DNA of 64,000 bases. Origin: Pseudoalteromonas fuliginea (GTDB lineage: Bacteria; Pseudomonadota; Gammaproteobacteria; Enterobacterales; Alteromonadaceae). Made by a program: the position numbers and the translations under genes. Below, piece after piece: positions 17,424 to 27,629 of this stretch. The DNA is taken from the NCBI RefSeq assembly GCF_000690055.1, contig NZ_JJNZ01000004.1, positions 1-64,000 of the forward strand, in the 5' to 3' direction. Below the pieces are notes generated by a model, which saw nothing but the letters and a program-made list of their open reading frames with translations, was not told the origin of the DNA and did no database searches. Positions within the stretch are counted from its first letter, which is position 1, and each line of letters starts with the position of its first letter.

Positions 17424-17867
17424 ATGACTGATCATAACTTGGAACTTAAAAAAGCCGGTTTAAAAGTAACTTTACCGCGTATTAAAATATTAGAGATTTT
17501 ACAATCTCCAGATAACCAACACATCAGTGCTGAAGATGTTTACAAAATTCTTTTGGATCTAGGTGAAGAAATTGGTCTTGCGACTGTATACCGCGTACTT
17601 AACCAATTTGATGATGCAGGTATTGTAAGCCGTCATCACTTTGAAGGTGGAAAATCAGTATTTGAACTCTCTGGAAGTACGCACCACGATCATTTAGTAT
17701 GTTTGAAATGTGGCAAAGTGGTAGAGTTTGAAGATGATATGATTGAACGTCGTCAACTTGAGATTGCTGAAGAAAATGGGATTACCCTTACAAATCATTC
17801 TTTGTATTTATACGGTGAGTGTAATGATAAAGCAGCGTGTAAAGAGTTTAGCGACGCAAACAGCTAA
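17424..17867 (+). CDS. fur: ferric uptake regulator Fur
   Basis: Iron-responsive repressor, 147 aa. The winged-helix domain covers about 1-82, with recognition helix region GLATVYRVLNQFDDAGIV (61-78). The metal-binding half has HHDH at 87-90, the structural CxxC at Cys93/Cys96, and a second pair at Cys133/Cys139. Ribosome site is GAGACAGATTTA. It follows fldA, as in E. coli, and is convergent with glnS. A Fur-like box lies before the Mn exporter at 5836. Confidence 0.96.
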   Translation: MTDHNLELKKAGLKVTLPRIKILEILQSPDNQHISAEDVYKILLDLGEEIGLATVYRVLNQFDDAGIVSRHHFEGGKSVFELSGSTHHDHLVCLKCGKVVEFEDDMIERRQLEIAEENGITLTNHSLYLYGECNDKAACKEFSDANS

Positions 17868-17886
17868 TAGCGCTTTTTAAAGCAAT

Positions 17887-17914
17887 AAAAAACCTGCTAA
17901 TTGCAGGTTTTTTT
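17887..17914. terminator. bidirectional terminator between fur and glnS
   Basis: AAAAAACCTGC and GCAGGTTTTTTT pair around loop TAATT. The A-run on one side and T-run on the other let it serve both convergent genes. Confidence 0.85.
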
Positions 17915-17976
17915 GTGTCTAAATTACGATAGTATATAGTGAGCCGGTATAAATACAGGCTCATTATTAAACGTAG

Positions 17977-19635
17977 CTACTGTGTTTTAGACCATGAATC
18001 ACGAAGACCCACTGTTTGGTTAAATACAACGTTCTCTGATTTAGAATCACGAGAGAAATAACCCGTACGCTCAAACTGAAAGCCCTGCTCTGCTTGAGAA
18101 TCAGCAAGCGATGGCTCTAATTTAGCGTTTGGCAAAACAACCAATGACTCTGGGTTTAGTGTTGTTTCGAACTCATCAGCAGCTGCTGGGTTTGGTACGC
18201 TAAACAAACGGTCGTATAAACGCACTTCTGCAGTGATAGACTCTGGTGCTGAAACCCAGTGAATAACGCCTTTTACTTTACGTCCATCACTTGGGTTTTT
18301 ACCAAGTGTTTCGCTGTCGTAAGTACAGAAGATAGTTGTGATTTCGCCATTTTCGTCTTTTTCAACACGCTGCGCTTTAATAACATAAGCACCACGTAAG
18401 CGTACTTCTTTATCAAGTACTAAACGTTTGAATTTGTTATTTGCTTCTTCTTTGAAGTCTTCACGTTCGATATAAATTTCACGCGTAAACGGTACATCAC
18501 GACGACCCATTTCTTCTTTATTTGGGTGATTAGCCACAGATAAAATTTCAACCTTGTCTGCATCGTAGTTTTCAATAACTATTTTAACAGGATCGAGTAC
18601 AGCCATTGCACGTGGTGCATTTTCGTTTAAGTCTTCACGGATACACGCTTCAAGCATGCCCATTTCGACCATATTCTCTTGTTTTGTTACACCAATACGC
18701 AAACAAAATTCACGAATTGAACCTGGTGTATAGCCACGACGACGTAAACCTGCAATTGTAGGCATACGTGGGTCGTCCCACCCTTCTACATGGTTATTAA
18801 CCACTAAATCACTAAGCTTACGCTTAGACATAATTGTATATTCAAGATTTAAACGTGAGAACTCAATTTGCTGCGGGTGACATTCTAAACTGATGTTATC
18901 AAGTACCCAGTCGTATAAACGGCGGTTATCTTGAAACTCTAATGTACATAACGAATGTGTAATACCTTCAAGCGCATCAGAAATACAGTGTGTGAAGTCA
19001 TACATAGGGTAAATGCACCACTTATCAGCTGTTTGATGATGGTGAGCAAAACGCACACGGTAAATAATTGGATCGCGAAGCACCATAAATGAGCTTGCCA
19101 TATCAATTTTAGCACGCAGAACACATTCACCCTCTTTGAATTCACCAGCACGCATTTTTTCAAATAACGCTAGGTTTTCTTCAACTGACGTGTCTCTATA
19201 TGGACTGTTTTTACCTGGCTCTTTTAATGTACCACGGTACTGTCGCGCTTCGTCTGCAGTTAAAAAACAAACGTACGCTAAGCCTTTATTTATTAGCTCA
19301 ACTGCGTAACCATATAAAGTATCAAAATAGTTAGAAGAATACTTTATATCGCCATCCCAATTAAAACCTAACCACTGTACATCCTCTTTAATAGAATTTA
19401 CGTAGTTAATGTCTTCTTTTTCAGGGTTTGTATCGTCAAAACGTAGGTTACATAAACCGTTGTAGTCTTTTGCGATACCAAAATTTAAGCAAATTGATTT
19501 TGCATGACCAATATGTAAAAAACCATTTGGTTCAGGTGGAAAACGTGTATGCGTTGTAGCATGTTTCCCGCTTGCTAAGTCTTCATCAATTCGGGTTCTA
19601 ATAAAGTTACTTGGGCGATTCTCAATTTCCGCCAT
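17977..19635 (-). CDS. glnS: glutaminyl-tRNA synthetase
   Basis: Class I aminoacyl-tRNA synthetase charging tRNA-Gln, 552 aa (E. coli 554). The HIGH motif is [16 protein letters not shown] (HIGH at 41-44), and the KMSKS counterpart is MSKRK at 269-273. The C-terminal beta-barrel anticodon-binding domain covers roughly 340-552 and ends SWSKTQ. Ribosome region GAGGATCACACTCCT contains a small AGGA/TCCT hairpin right before the ATG, which could affect initiation. Monocistronic, convergent with fur. Confidence 0.96.
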   Translation of the reverse strand: MAEIENRPSNFIRTRIDEDLASGKHATTHTRFPPEPNGFLHIGHAKSICLNFGIAKDYNGLCNLRFDDTNPEKEDINYVNSIKEDVQWLGFNWDGDIKYSSNYFDTLYGYAVELINKGLAYVCFLTADEARQYRGTLKEPGKNSPYRDTSVEENLALFEKMRAGEFKEGECVLRAKIDMASSFMVLRDPIIYRVRFAHHHQTADKWCIYPMYDFTHCISDALEGITHSLCTLEFQDNRRLYDWVLDNISLECHPQQIEFSRLNLEYTIMSKRKLSDLVVNNHVEGWDDPRMPTIAGLRRRGYTPGSIREFCLRIGVTKQENMVEMGMLEACIREDLNENAPRAMAVLDPVKIVIENYDADKVEILSVANHPNKEEMGRRDVPFTREIYIEREDFKEEANNKFKRLVLDKEVRLRGAYVIKAQRVEKDENGEITTIFCTYDSETLGKNPSDGRKVKGVIHWVSAPESITAEVRLYDRLFSVPNPAAADEFETTLNPESLVVLPNAKLEPSLADSQAEQGFQFERTGYFSRDSKSENVVFNQTVGLRDSWSKTQ

Positions 19636-19852
19636 AGGAGTGTGATCCTCTAATATTACGTAATAACAAAACTAATGCATTATTACAAAAACATACACTA
19701 ACATACAGCAATAGATTAAGGTTTATTTTAGATATTGATTAACTTTAATCCACAGGTTCCATTGTTTATGAATAAAATTTGTTTTAACGCAATATTTAAG
19801 TCATCAAAACCGATTATAGTAATCGAATAACCTACTTTATAAGGATCCGAAG

Positions 19853-20923
19853 ATGGCTACACTTAATCAACACCGCGTATATATTCCAACAAACGCACGC
19901 GCTAATCACTATTTATTGGCTGAAATAACACCTAGTGAAGCGTTTTACAGTAGTTTTAGCACTATAGATTGTTGCTATGAGCGCATTGCGCGTCAACTAT
20001 TTGCATGTTGTGATGAATATGAGCTTCATAATGTACATTTACTTGCCAACGATAAGCTACCGGTTGTACGATTTCATGATGAGTCATACCAGTTAGAAAC
20101 GGATAAGCAGATGCTGTTTTTTTATAATCCTCGCTATCACGAAGCGCATAAACTTTATTACACACCAAACACGAAAAGTAAAAAAATACGTTTACTTTTT
20201 TTAGCCACCGGTGAAGACTTACGTGCGAATTCAGCTTTGTTTCACAATAAAGTACAAAAAGTATTGACCCTTTTACAAGAGCAATTATTTCTAAATCAAC
20301 CTCAATTTAAACTTCGCGATCACCAGCATCTTACTTACGATTTGTTTGCTAAAGACAAAGGCAATAAAGAAAGTTATGGTTATAAGCTAAGAAGCCTCTA
20401 CCCTCGTTATCAGTCGAGGCAATGCAATATACCGGGTGACTATGCTGAAATGACTTACACGACTTTTACTATTCCAATTTCTCGTGCAATCAAAACACAG
20501 TTTCAAACAATGGTAAACGATCAGGATTTTAAAAAGTTTTATGACTACTTTGCTGATAGCTTTAAACGCGCATGTGAAATTAATAAACTAACGCATGGCG
20601 CAATGGTTGCCAATGGTGCAATACCAATTATCCGTAACAGTAAAATAGATAAAAATGAAGGCAATGTAGAATTGCAGAAATTAAGTTTTGATGTTGAATC
20701 AAATGAAAGTCAGATTAAATATTTTTATGATGAAACTAAACTAGTAGAAACCATCCATTTCGTTGTCGTTGCGACAAACCAAGATAAGCATGAGATTGGG
20801 TATGGGCGCTTCATGAACCAAGTAGAAAAAACGGTTCACGCTTTATGTGAAGAGCTTGCTATAAATAAACAACGACAAGATTTGTCTGTGCGCTTCTTTC
20901 AGCACATTAGTTATCCATTCTAA
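19853..20923 (+). CDS. uncharacterised protein, possibly DUF3083 family
   Basis: A 356-aa soluble protein with no signal peptide and no membrane segment. I do not recognise a catalytic motif. It shows two roughly repeated halves: FSTIDCCYERIARQLFACCD then FLATGEDLRAN in the first, and FTIPISRAIKTQFQTMV then FVVVATNQDKHEIG in the second. This suggests an internal duplication of an alpha/beta unit. My best family guess is DUF3083, seen in Shewanella and Pseudoalteromonas. Ribosome site AAGGATCCGAAG. It lies alone between divergent glnS and convergent sucD, with a bidirectional terminator after it. Confidence 0.5.
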   Translation: MATLNQHRVYIPTNARANHYLLAEITPSEAFYSSFSTIDCCYERIARQLFACCDEYELHNVHLLANDKLPVVRFHDESYQLETDKQMLFFYNPRYHEAHKLYYTPNTKSKKIRLLFLATGEDLRANSALFHNKVQKVLTLLQEQLFLNQPQFKLRDHQHLTYDLFAKDKGNKESYGYKLRSLYPRYQSRQCNIPGDYAEMTYTTFTIPISRAIKTQFQTMVNDQDFKKFYDYFADSFKRACEINKLTHGAMVANGAIPIIRNSKIDKNEGNVELQKLSFDVESNESQIKYFYDETKLVETIHFVVVATNQDKHEIGYGRFMNQVEKTVHALCEELAINKQRQDLSVRFFQHISYPF

Positions 20924-20939
20924 ATTTAACCCAATAACA

Positions 20940-20965
20940 AAAAGGCCCGCATAAGCGGGCCTTTT
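20940..20965. terminator. bidirectional terminator between the orphan gene and sucD
   Basis: AAAAGGCCCGC and GCGGGCCTTTT form an 11-bp stem with loop ATAA. GC-rich core with A and T tails; it ends the sucCD transcript and the convergent gene. Confidence 0.88.
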
Positions 20966-20981
20966 CAGAGGGAACAAGCAA

Positions 20982-21854
20982 TTACCAGCCTGTTTTCTCT
21001 TTAAGTGCTTTACCGATTTCAGCAAGTGAACGTACAGTTTTTACGCCCGCAGCTTCTAATGCAGCAAATTTCTCATCAGCAGTACCTTTACCGCCTGCGA
21101 TGATTGCGCCAGCGTGACCCATACGCTTACCTTCTGGTGCAGTAACACCAGCAATGTAAGATACTACAGGTTTAGTTACGTTAGCTTTGATGTACTCTGC
21201 AGCTTCTTCTTCTGCAGTACCACCAATTTCACCAATCATTACGATTGCTTCAGTTTGTGGATCTTTTTCGAACATTTCTAAAACGTCGATAAAGTTAGTA
21301 CCTGGAATTGGATCACCACCAATACCAACACACGTAGACTGACCAAAACCAGCATCAGTAGTTTGCTTAACCGCTTCGTACGTTAAAGTACCAGAGCGAG
21401 AAACAATACCTACTTTACCAGGTTTGTGGATGTGACCAGGCATGATACCAATCTTAGTTTCACCAGGAGTAATAACACCTGGACAGTTAGGACCGATCAT
21501 GCGAGTACCTGTTTGATCTAGTTTAACTTTAACGTCAACCATATCAAGTGTAGGGATACCTTCAGTGATACAAACAATCAGCTCGATGCCAGCATCGATA
21601 GCTTCTAAAATTGCATCTTTACAAAAAGGAGCTGGTACATAGATAACTGAAGCAGTTGCGCCAGTTTCTTGAACAGCATCACGAACTGTGTTGAATACAG
21701 GAAGACCAAGGTGCGTTTGACCGCCTTTACCAGGGCTTACACCACCAACCATTTGTGTACCGTACTCAAGCGCTTGCTCAGAGTGGAAAGTACCTTGGCC
21801 ACCAGTGAAACCTTGACAGATAACTTTTGTATCTTTATTGATTAATACAGACAT
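20982..21854 (-). CDS. sucD: succinyl-CoA synthetase alpha subunit
   Basis: Alpha subunit of succinyl-CoA synthetase, 290 aa, making ATP or GTP from succinyl-CoA in the TCA cycle. The Rossmann CoA site begins [16 protein letters not shown] (13-28). The phosphorylated histidine is His247 in KRMGHAGAI. The block [12 protein letters not shown] (121-132) is conserved. The start overlaps the sucC stop by one base (TAATG). Confidence 0.97.
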   Translation of the reverse strand: MSVLINKDTKVICQGFTGGQGTFHSEQALEYGTQMVGGVSPGKGGQTHLGLPVFNTVRDAVQETGATASVIYVPAPFCKDAILEAIDAGIELIVCITEGIPTLDMVDVKVKLDQTGTRMIGPNCPGVITPGETKIGIMPGHIHKPGKVGIVSRSGTLTYEAVKQTTDAGFGQSTCVGIGGDPIPGTNFIDVLEMFEKDPQTEAIVMIGEIGGTAEEEAAEYIKANVTKPVVSYIAGVTAPEGKRMGHAGAIIAGGKGTADEKFAALEAAGVKTVRSLAEIGKALKEKTGW

Positions 21855-23020
21855 TATTTGCCCTCCGCAGCAGCAACAACTTTCTCAGCAGCGTCTGTTA
21901 GTGATTCAGCAGCGATGATGTTAAGGTCAGACTTAGCTAGAACTTCACGACCTAGTTCAGCATTAGTACCTTCTAAACGTACAACTACAGGTACGTTTAC
22001 GCCAACTTCTTTAACTGCGCCAATGATGCCTTCAGCAATCATGTCACAACGAACGATACCGCCAAAGATGTTAACTAAAACAGCTTTAACATTGTCGTCA
22101 GAAAGAATGATTTTGAATGCTTCAGAAACACGTTCTTTAGTCGCGCCGCCGCCAACATCTAGGAAGTTAGCCGGTTTGCCGCCGTGTAGGTTTACGATGT
22201 CCATAGTACCCATTGCTAGGCCTGCACCGTTAACCATACAACCAACATTGCCATCTAGAGCAACGTAGTTAAGCTCGAAGCTTGCTGCGTGTGCTTCACG
22301 TGCATCTTCTTGAGATGGATCGTGGAACTCACGGATTTTAGGTTGACGGTAAAGTGCATTACCATCAATACCGATTTTTCCGTCAAGACAGTGAAGGTTA
22401 CCTTCGTCTGTAATTACTAACGGGTTGATTTCAAGTAGTGCGAAATCAAAATCAGTAAACATTTTACCAAGACCCATAAAGATCTTAACAAACTGCTTCA
22501 TTTGTACTGGGTTAAGACCCAATTTGAAGCCTAGTTCACGTGCTTGGTAAGCTTGAGGACCTACTAACGGGTCGATTTCAGCTTTGTGGATAAGCTCTGG
22601 TGTTTCTTCTGCAACAGTTTCAATTTCAACGCCGCCTTCAGTAGACGCCATGAAAACTACTTTGCGAGATGCACGGTCAACTACTGCACCTAGGTACAAT
22701 TCGTTAGCAATGTCAGTACAGCTTTCAACTAAAATTTTAGCTACTGGCTGGCCTTTCTCGTCTGTTTGGTAAGTAACTAGGTTTTTACCCAACCAGTTAG
22801 CTGCAAACGCTTTTACTTCGTCGATAGTTTTTACTAGCTTTACACCGCCAGCTTTACCACGTCCACCTGCGTGAACCTGAGTTTTAACAACCCACATATC
22901 ACCGCCGATTTTTTCAGCAGCTGCTGCAGCTTCTTCAGGTGTATCGCAAGCGAAACCTTGAGAAACTGGTAAACCATATTCGGCAAAAAGTTGTTTTGCC
23001 TGATACTCATGCAAATTCAT
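21854..23020 (-). CDS. sucC: succinyl-CoA synthetase beta subunit (ADP-forming type)
   Basis: Nucleotide-binding beta subunit, 388 aa, identical in length to E. coli SucC. ATP-grasp fold with starting motif [18 protein letters not shown], phosphate loop [13 protein letters not shown] (about 53-65) and ligand regions [11 protein letters not shown] and [10 protein letters not shown]. Coupled to sucD by TAATG. In E. coli sucCD is transcribed with sucAB, but here a strong terminator stands 19 bases after sucB, and a 177-bp gap precedes sucC, so it probably has its own promoter. Confidence 0.97.
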   Translation of the reverse strand: MNLHEYQAKQLFAEYGLPVSQGFACDTPEEAAAAAEKIGGDMWVVKTQVHAGGRGKAGGVKLVKTIDEVKAFAANWLGKNLVTYQTDEKGQPVAKILVESCTDIANELYLGAVVDRASRKVVFMASTEGGVEIETVAEETPELIHKAEIDPLVGPQAYQARELGFKLGLNPVQMKQFVKIFMGLGKMFTDFDFALLEINPLVITDEGNLHCLDGKIGIDGNALYRQPKIREFHDPSQEDAREAHAASFELNYVALDGNVGCMVNGAGLAMGTMDIVNLHGGKPANFLDVGGGATKERVSEAFKIILSDDNVKAVLVNIFGGIVRCDMIAEGIIGAVKEVGVNVPVVVRLEGTNAELGREVLAKSDLNIIAAESLTDAAEKVVAAAEGK

Positions 23021-23146
23021 GATGCTTTATCCAATTTTTTATACTAAAAGAGCTGAATATTTTTGAAAATAAACAACTATCCCAAATTGCGCACCTAGTA
23101 TAGATCCCAAGGCTTAACATGAAAACCCCAGTACGACCAAAGGCGC

Positions 23147-23179
23147 AAAAAAAAAGCTGTGAATGTTCATTCACAGCTT
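23147..23179 (-). terminator. strong intrinsic terminator between sucB and sucC
   Basis: On the minus strand AAGCTGTGAATG and CATTCACAGCTT form a perfect 12-bp arm pair, followed by an uninterrupted run of about nine T. It ends 19 bases after the sucB stop codon and splits sucAB from sucCD. Confidence 0.85.
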
Positions 23180-23197
23180 ACATTTCATACAACTAGA

Positions 23198-24715
23198 TTA
23201 AACATCTAGCAATAAGCGTGTTGGATCTTCAAGTAACTCTTTAATAGTTACTAAGAAACCAACAGATTCTTTACCATCAATGATGCGATGATCATAAGAA
23301 AGTGCTAAATACATCATAGGTAGTATTTCAACTTTACCATTTACAGCCATTGGACGGTCTTGAATTTTATGCATACCCAAGATTGAAGACTGTGGCAAGT
23401 TAATGATAGGTGTAGATAGTAATGAACCAAATACGCCACCATTAGTGATAGTGAAATTACCGCCAGTCATATCTGCAAGCGTTAGCTTACCATCACGACC
23501 TTTAAGTGCTAATTCACGAATACCCTTTTCGATTTCAGCAACAGATAGTTTGTCACAATCTTTAAGTACCGGAGTAACTAGTCCACGTGGAGTAGATACT
23601 GCAATGCTGATATCAAAATAGTTATGGTAAACAATATCGTCACCATCAATTGATGCATTAACATCAGGGAAGCGTTTAAGTGCTTCAGTTACCGCTTTCA
23701 CGTAGAAAGACATGAAACCTAAACGAATACCATGGCGCTTTTCAAATACTTCTTGGTACTGCTTACGAAGGCTCATGATTGGTTCCATGTTCACTTCGTT
23801 GAATGTTGTTAACATTGCAGTTGAATTTTTAGCTTCAAGAAGGCGTGTAGCAATCGTTTTACGTAAACGAGTCATAGGAACACGTTTTTGAGTGCGGTCG
23901 CCCATCGGTGCTGCAGGAGCTGAAGCTTCTGCTTTTTTAGCCGCTGGTGCTGGTGCTTTTAAGAATGTATCAACGTCTTCTTTAGTTACACGGCCATTTT
24001 TACCCGTGCCGTTAATTTTAGAAGCGTCTAGGCCTTTCTCAGCAATTAAACGACGAACTGATGGTGTTAACACATCAGAGCTTTCGCTTGAATCTGCTGC
24101 TGGCGCTGCGTCTGCTTTTGCAGCTGGAGCCGCTGGTGCACCGCCTGCTTTAACCGAACCAATTACTTGCTCGCCTAGTACAGTATCGCCTTCGTTGTGA
24201 ATGATATCACCCATGATGCCATCTTCTTGAGCTACTACTTCAAGAACAACTTTATCTGTTTCAATATCTACCAAGTTTTGGTCGCGTGTTACTGCGTCAC
24301 CTGGTTGTACATGCCATGTAGCAATTGTTGCGTCTGCAACTGATTCTGGAAGTACAGGTACTTTAATGTCCACTTCTTTACCTTCTGGTGCTGGTGCTGA
24401 TTGCGCCGCTGGCGCGTCTTCTGATTTAGCGGGTGCTGATTCTTCTTTAGATGAACCTTCACTTGCTGGCGCTGCATCAGCATCACCAAGTAAACCCATA
24501 ACTTGATCGCCAAGTACGGTTGCACCTTCTTCTTGTGATATTTCTGTAATTACACCGTCATGCTGTGCAACAACTTCTAAAACCACTTTATCTGTTTCAA
24601 TGTCTACTAAGTTTTGATCGCGAGTTACTTTGTCGCCAACACTTACATGCCATGTAGCAACGGTAGCATCTGCAACCGACTCAGGAAGAACAGGAACTTT
24701 AATTTCTGTGCTCAT
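23198..24715 (-). CDS. sucB: 2-oxoglutarate dehydrogenase E2 (dihydrolipoamide succinyltransferase) with two lipoyl domains
   Basis: Succinyltransferase core of the 2-oxoglutarate dehydrogenase complex, 505 aa. Unlike E. coli SucB (one lipoyl domain, 405 aa) it has two, at about 1-76 (Lys43) and 115-190 (Lys155). They are nearly identical around [13 protein letters not shown] and are joined by an Ala/Pro/Glu linker (77-114). The E1/E3-binding domain is at about 212-250 ([18 protein letters not shown]). The catalytic motif DHRIIDGK has His476 and Asp480. It is 3 bases downstream of sucA. Confidence 0.95.
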   Translation of the reverse strand: MSTEIKVPVLPESVADATVATWHVSVGDKVTRDQNLVDIETDKVVLEVVAQHDGVITEISQEEGATVLGDQVMGLLGDADAAPASEGSSKEESAPAKSEDAPAAQSAPAPEGKEVDIKVPVLPESVADATIATWHVQPGDAVTRDQNLVDIETDKVVLEVVAQEDGIMGDIIHNEGDTVLGEQVIGSVKAGGAPAAPAAKADAAPAADSSESSDVLTPSVRRLIAEKGLDASKINGTGKNGRVTKEDVDTFLKAPAPAAKKAEASAPAAPMGDRTQKRVPMTRLRKTIATRLLEAKNSTAMLTTFNEVNMEPIMSLRKQYQEVFEKRHGIRLGFMSFYVKAVTEALKRFPDVNASIDGDDIVYHNYFDISIAVSTPRGLVTPVLKDCDKLSVAEIEKGIRELALKGRDGKLTLADMTGGNFTITNGGVFGSLLSTPIINLPQSSILGMHKIQDRPMAVNGKVEILPMMYLALSYDHRIIDGKESVGFLVTIKELLEDPTRLLLDV

Positions 24716-24718
24716 TGC

Positions 24719-27538
24719 TTATCCTTTATTTTCTATAGTAAGCGCGTCGGCAACGAGCGCTTGTTGTTCTTTAGTATGTACTGACATGTAACCACACGCT
24801 GGTGATGCAGACGCTTTACGCCCTGCATATTTTAATTTAGCACCTTGTGGGATTGCATCAATAAAGTGATGTTGTGAACAGTACCATGCACCTTGGTTTT
24901 GTGGCTCTTCTTGACACCATACAAAATCAGTTACGTGTTGGTAACGCTCCATAATTGTTTGCATTTCGTCGTGTGGGAACGGATATAACTGCTCAACACG
25001 AACAATAGCAACATTATCTTGTTCAAGTTTGCGACGCTCTTGTAATAGCTCGTAGTAAACTTTACCACTACAAAATACAACACGTTCTACTTTCTCAGGG
25101 TTAATATCATCAACTTCGTCGATCATATTATGGAAAACACCGTGCGAAAGCTCTTCAAGCGATGAAGTAGCAAGAGGGTGACGCAGTAACGACTTAGGCG
25201 TCATAACAATCAGTGGACGACGAAGTGGTCGAACTGATTGACGACGAAGCATAGCGTAAACTTGTGCCGGAGTAGACGGAACACATACTTGCATGTTGTG
25301 ATCAGCACATAGTTGCAGAAAACGCTCTAAGCGTGCTGAACTATGCTCTGGACCTTGACCTTCGTAGCCATGTGGTAACAAAATTGTCAGACCACATAAA
25401 CGGCCCCACTTTTGCTCACCAGAACTTAAAAATTGGTCAAATACAACTTGTGCACCGTTGGCAAAGTCACCAAATTGCGCTTCCCAAAGTACTAATGACG
25501 TAGGCTCAGCTGTTGCATAACCATATTCAAAAGCAACGACAGCTTCTTCAGATAAAACAGAGTCGAATACTTGGAAAGTACCTTGATCTTCACTTAAGTG
25601 CTGTAGAGGTGTATAAGTAGCACCATCTGATTGACTGTGAACAACAGCATGACGATGAAAGAATGTTCCACGACCTGAATCTTGACCCGTCAAACGGATG
25701 TCAGTACCTTCAGTTGCAATTGTTGCATAAGCAAGTGTTTCTGCCATACCCCAATCAAGAGGCTTCTCACCAGAAGCCATTAACTTACGATCATCGTAAA
25801 TCTTTTTAACGCGTGACTGTGCTTTATATTGCTCAGGATAAGAAGCAATTTTCTCACCAAGTGCCTTAAGCTCTTCAACAGGTACGCTGGCATCGTAATC
25901 AACATCCCATTCATGGCCAACATACTTTGCCCAATCTGAAGAATGTGATGTCTCTGGCTGAATTTCTGAAACAACACAATTTCCTTCATCTAATGCGTTA
26001 CGATACTCATCGGCTAAGGCTTTTATTTCTTGTTCAGAAAAAGAACCTTCAGCAATAAGTTGATCGGCATAGATTAAACGTGGAACTGGATGCTTTTTAA
26101 TTTTTTGGTACATTAAAGGCTGCGTAGCATTAGGCTCATCAGCTTCGTTGTGACCATGGCGACGGTAACACACTAAATCGATTACTACGTCACGCTTAAA
26201 CTGGTTTCTGAAATCAAGTGCAAGTTGAGTAACAAATGCAACTGCTTCAGGGTCATCAGAATTAACGTGGAAGATAGGTGACTGAACCATTTTAGCAATA
26301 TCAGTACAGTAATCAGTAGAGCGAACGTCGTCTTGTTTTGATGTAGTAAAACCAACTTGGTTATTTACAACAATACGAATACTACCACCACAACTAAACG
26401 CGTTAGTTTGTGATAAATTAAATGTTTCTTGTACAACACCTTGACCTGTAACCGCAGAATCACCATGAATTGTGATTGGTAGCGCTTTAATACCAGAGCT
26501 ATCACCTAAGCGATCTAAACGAGCACGAACTGAGCCCATAACTACTGGATTTACAATTTCAAGATGAGACGGGTTAAACGCAAGCGCCATATGAACATTG
26601 CCACCTTTAGTAGCAAAGTCAGATGAATAACCCATGTGGTATTTAACATCACCAGAACTTAATGTTTCTTTGTGTTTACCAGCAAACTCATCAAACAACT
26701 CTGATGGATTTTTACCTAGTACGTTCACAAGCACATTTAAACGACCACGGTGAGCCATACCAATAACAGCTTCTTGTTGGCCGCTTTCACCAGCGCGGTG
26801 AATAAGCTCTTTTAACATTGGAACTAATGCATCGCCACCTTCAAGTGAGAAACGCTTAGCACCTGGGAACTTAGCCCCTAAATATTTTTCAAGACCATCA
26901 GCTGCCGTTAATCCTTTTAGGATACGCAGCTTTTCTTCTTTTTCGAATTTAGGCCTAGACTGAACAGATTCTAAACGCTGTTGTAACCAACGTTTTTCTT
27001 CTGTCGATGTGATGTGCATATACTCGGCGCCAATCGAACCACAATATGTAGTTTTTAGTGCTTGGTATAGTTCACCTAAAGGCATAGTATCGCGGCCAAC
27101 GGCAAACGATCCTACATTAAATTCGCGGTCAAAATCAGCTGCTGATAAGTCGTGGTAATCTAGCTCTAAATCTCGTACACGTTCTCGTTCCCAAATACCT
27201 AATGGATCTAGGTTTGCATTTTGGTGTCCACGAAAACGGAAAGCATTAATAAGTTGTAGAACTTTGACCTGTTTAAGGTCACCGCCACTACCCTCTGCTA
27301 CCACTACTTCTCTATGTTTGTTTTTGGCAAGCTGTGCAAACTGCGCTCGAACTTCTGAATGTTTTACTTCAACATCCACACCATCAACTTTAGGTAATTG
27401 TTCGAACACTTCTCGCCATTCTTCTGGCACAGAAGTCGCATCGTCTAAATACGCTTCATAAAGCTCTTCTACATAAGCAACGTTACCGCCGTTTAAATGT
27501 GAAGATTCTAGCCATGCCTTCATCACACCTTCGTGCAT
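24719..27538 (-). CDS. sucA: 2-oxoglutarate dehydrogenase E1
   Basis: Thiamine-diphosphate decarboxylase subunit of the 2-oxoglutarate dehydrogenase complex, 939 aa (E. coli 933). The N-terminal E2-binding region starts MKAWLESSHLNGGN. The TPP motif lies in IHGDSAVTGQGVVQE with NNQVGFTT (about 360-402). The transketolase-like half has GQDSGRGTFFHRHA and LWEAQFGDFANGAQ. Ribosome site AAAAGGGCTTATAA. Preceded by sdhB across 91 bp that holds a perfect hairpin. Confidence 0.97.
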   Translation of the reverse strand: MHEGVMKAWLESSHLNGGNVAYVEELYEAYLDDATSVPEEWREVFEQLPKVDGVDVEVKHSEVRAQFAQLAKNKHREVVVAEGSGGDLKQVKVLQLINAFRFRGHQNANLDPLGIWERERVRDLELDYHDLSAADFDREFNVGSFAVGRDTMPLGELYQALKTTYCGSIGAEYMHITSTEEKRWLQQRLESVQSRPKFEKEEKLRILKGLTAADGLEKYLGAKFPGAKRFSLEGGDALVPMLKELIHRAGESGQQEAVIGMAHRGRLNVLVNVLGKNPSELFDEFAGKHKETLSSGDVKYHMGYSSDFATKGGNVHMALAFNPSHLEIVNPVVMGSVRARLDRLGDSSGIKALPITIHGDSAVTGQGVVQETFNLSQTNAFSCGGSIRIVVNNQVGFTTSKQDDVRSTDYCTDIAKMVQSPIFHVNSDDPEAVAFVTQLALDFRNQFKRDVVIDLVCYRRHGHNEADEPNATQPLMYQKIKKHPVPRLIYADQLIAEGSFSEQEIKALADEYRNALDEGNCVVSEIQPETSHSSDWAKYVGHEWDVDYDASVPVEELKALGEKIASYPEQYKAQSRVKKIYDDRKLMASGEKPLDWGMAETLAYATIATEGTDIRLTGQDSGRGTFFHRHAVVHSQSDGATYTPLQHLSEDQGTFQVFDSVLSEEAVVAFEYGYATAEPTSLVLWEAQFGDFANGAQVVFDQFLSSGEQKWGRLCGLTILLPHGYEGQGPEHSSARLERFLQLCADHNMQVCVPSTPAQVYAMLRRQSVRPLRRPLIVMTPKSLLRHPLATSSLEELSHGVFHNMIDEVDDINPEKVERVVFCSGKVYYELLQERRKLEQDNVAIVRVEQLYPFPHDEMQTIMERYQHVTDFVWCQEEPQNQGAWYCSQHHFIDAIPQGAKLKYAGRKASASPACGYMSVHTKEQQALVADALTIENKG

Positions 27539-27583
27539 TTATAAGCCCTTTTCTTTAGCGCAGAAATTAATAGTTATCATAAC

Positions 27584-27614
27584 AAGATGGCTAATAATCT
27601 GTATTAGCCATCTT
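27584..27614 (-). other. perfect 13-bp intergenic hairpin between sdhB and sucA
   Basis: AAGATGGCTAATA and TATTAGCCATCTT pair perfectly around five bases. There is no U-tract on the minus strand, so it is more likely an mRNA processing or stability element between the sdh and suc parts of the operon than a full terminator. Confidence 0.6.
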
Positions 27615-27629
27615 ACGTTTACTAAGTAA

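Noticed and set aside
21858..22268. 136-aa open frame on the plus strand
   Set aside because: It lies wholly inside sucC on the opposite strand, is rich in Ser, Thr and Pro from antisense codon bias, and has no ribosome site or family resemblance.
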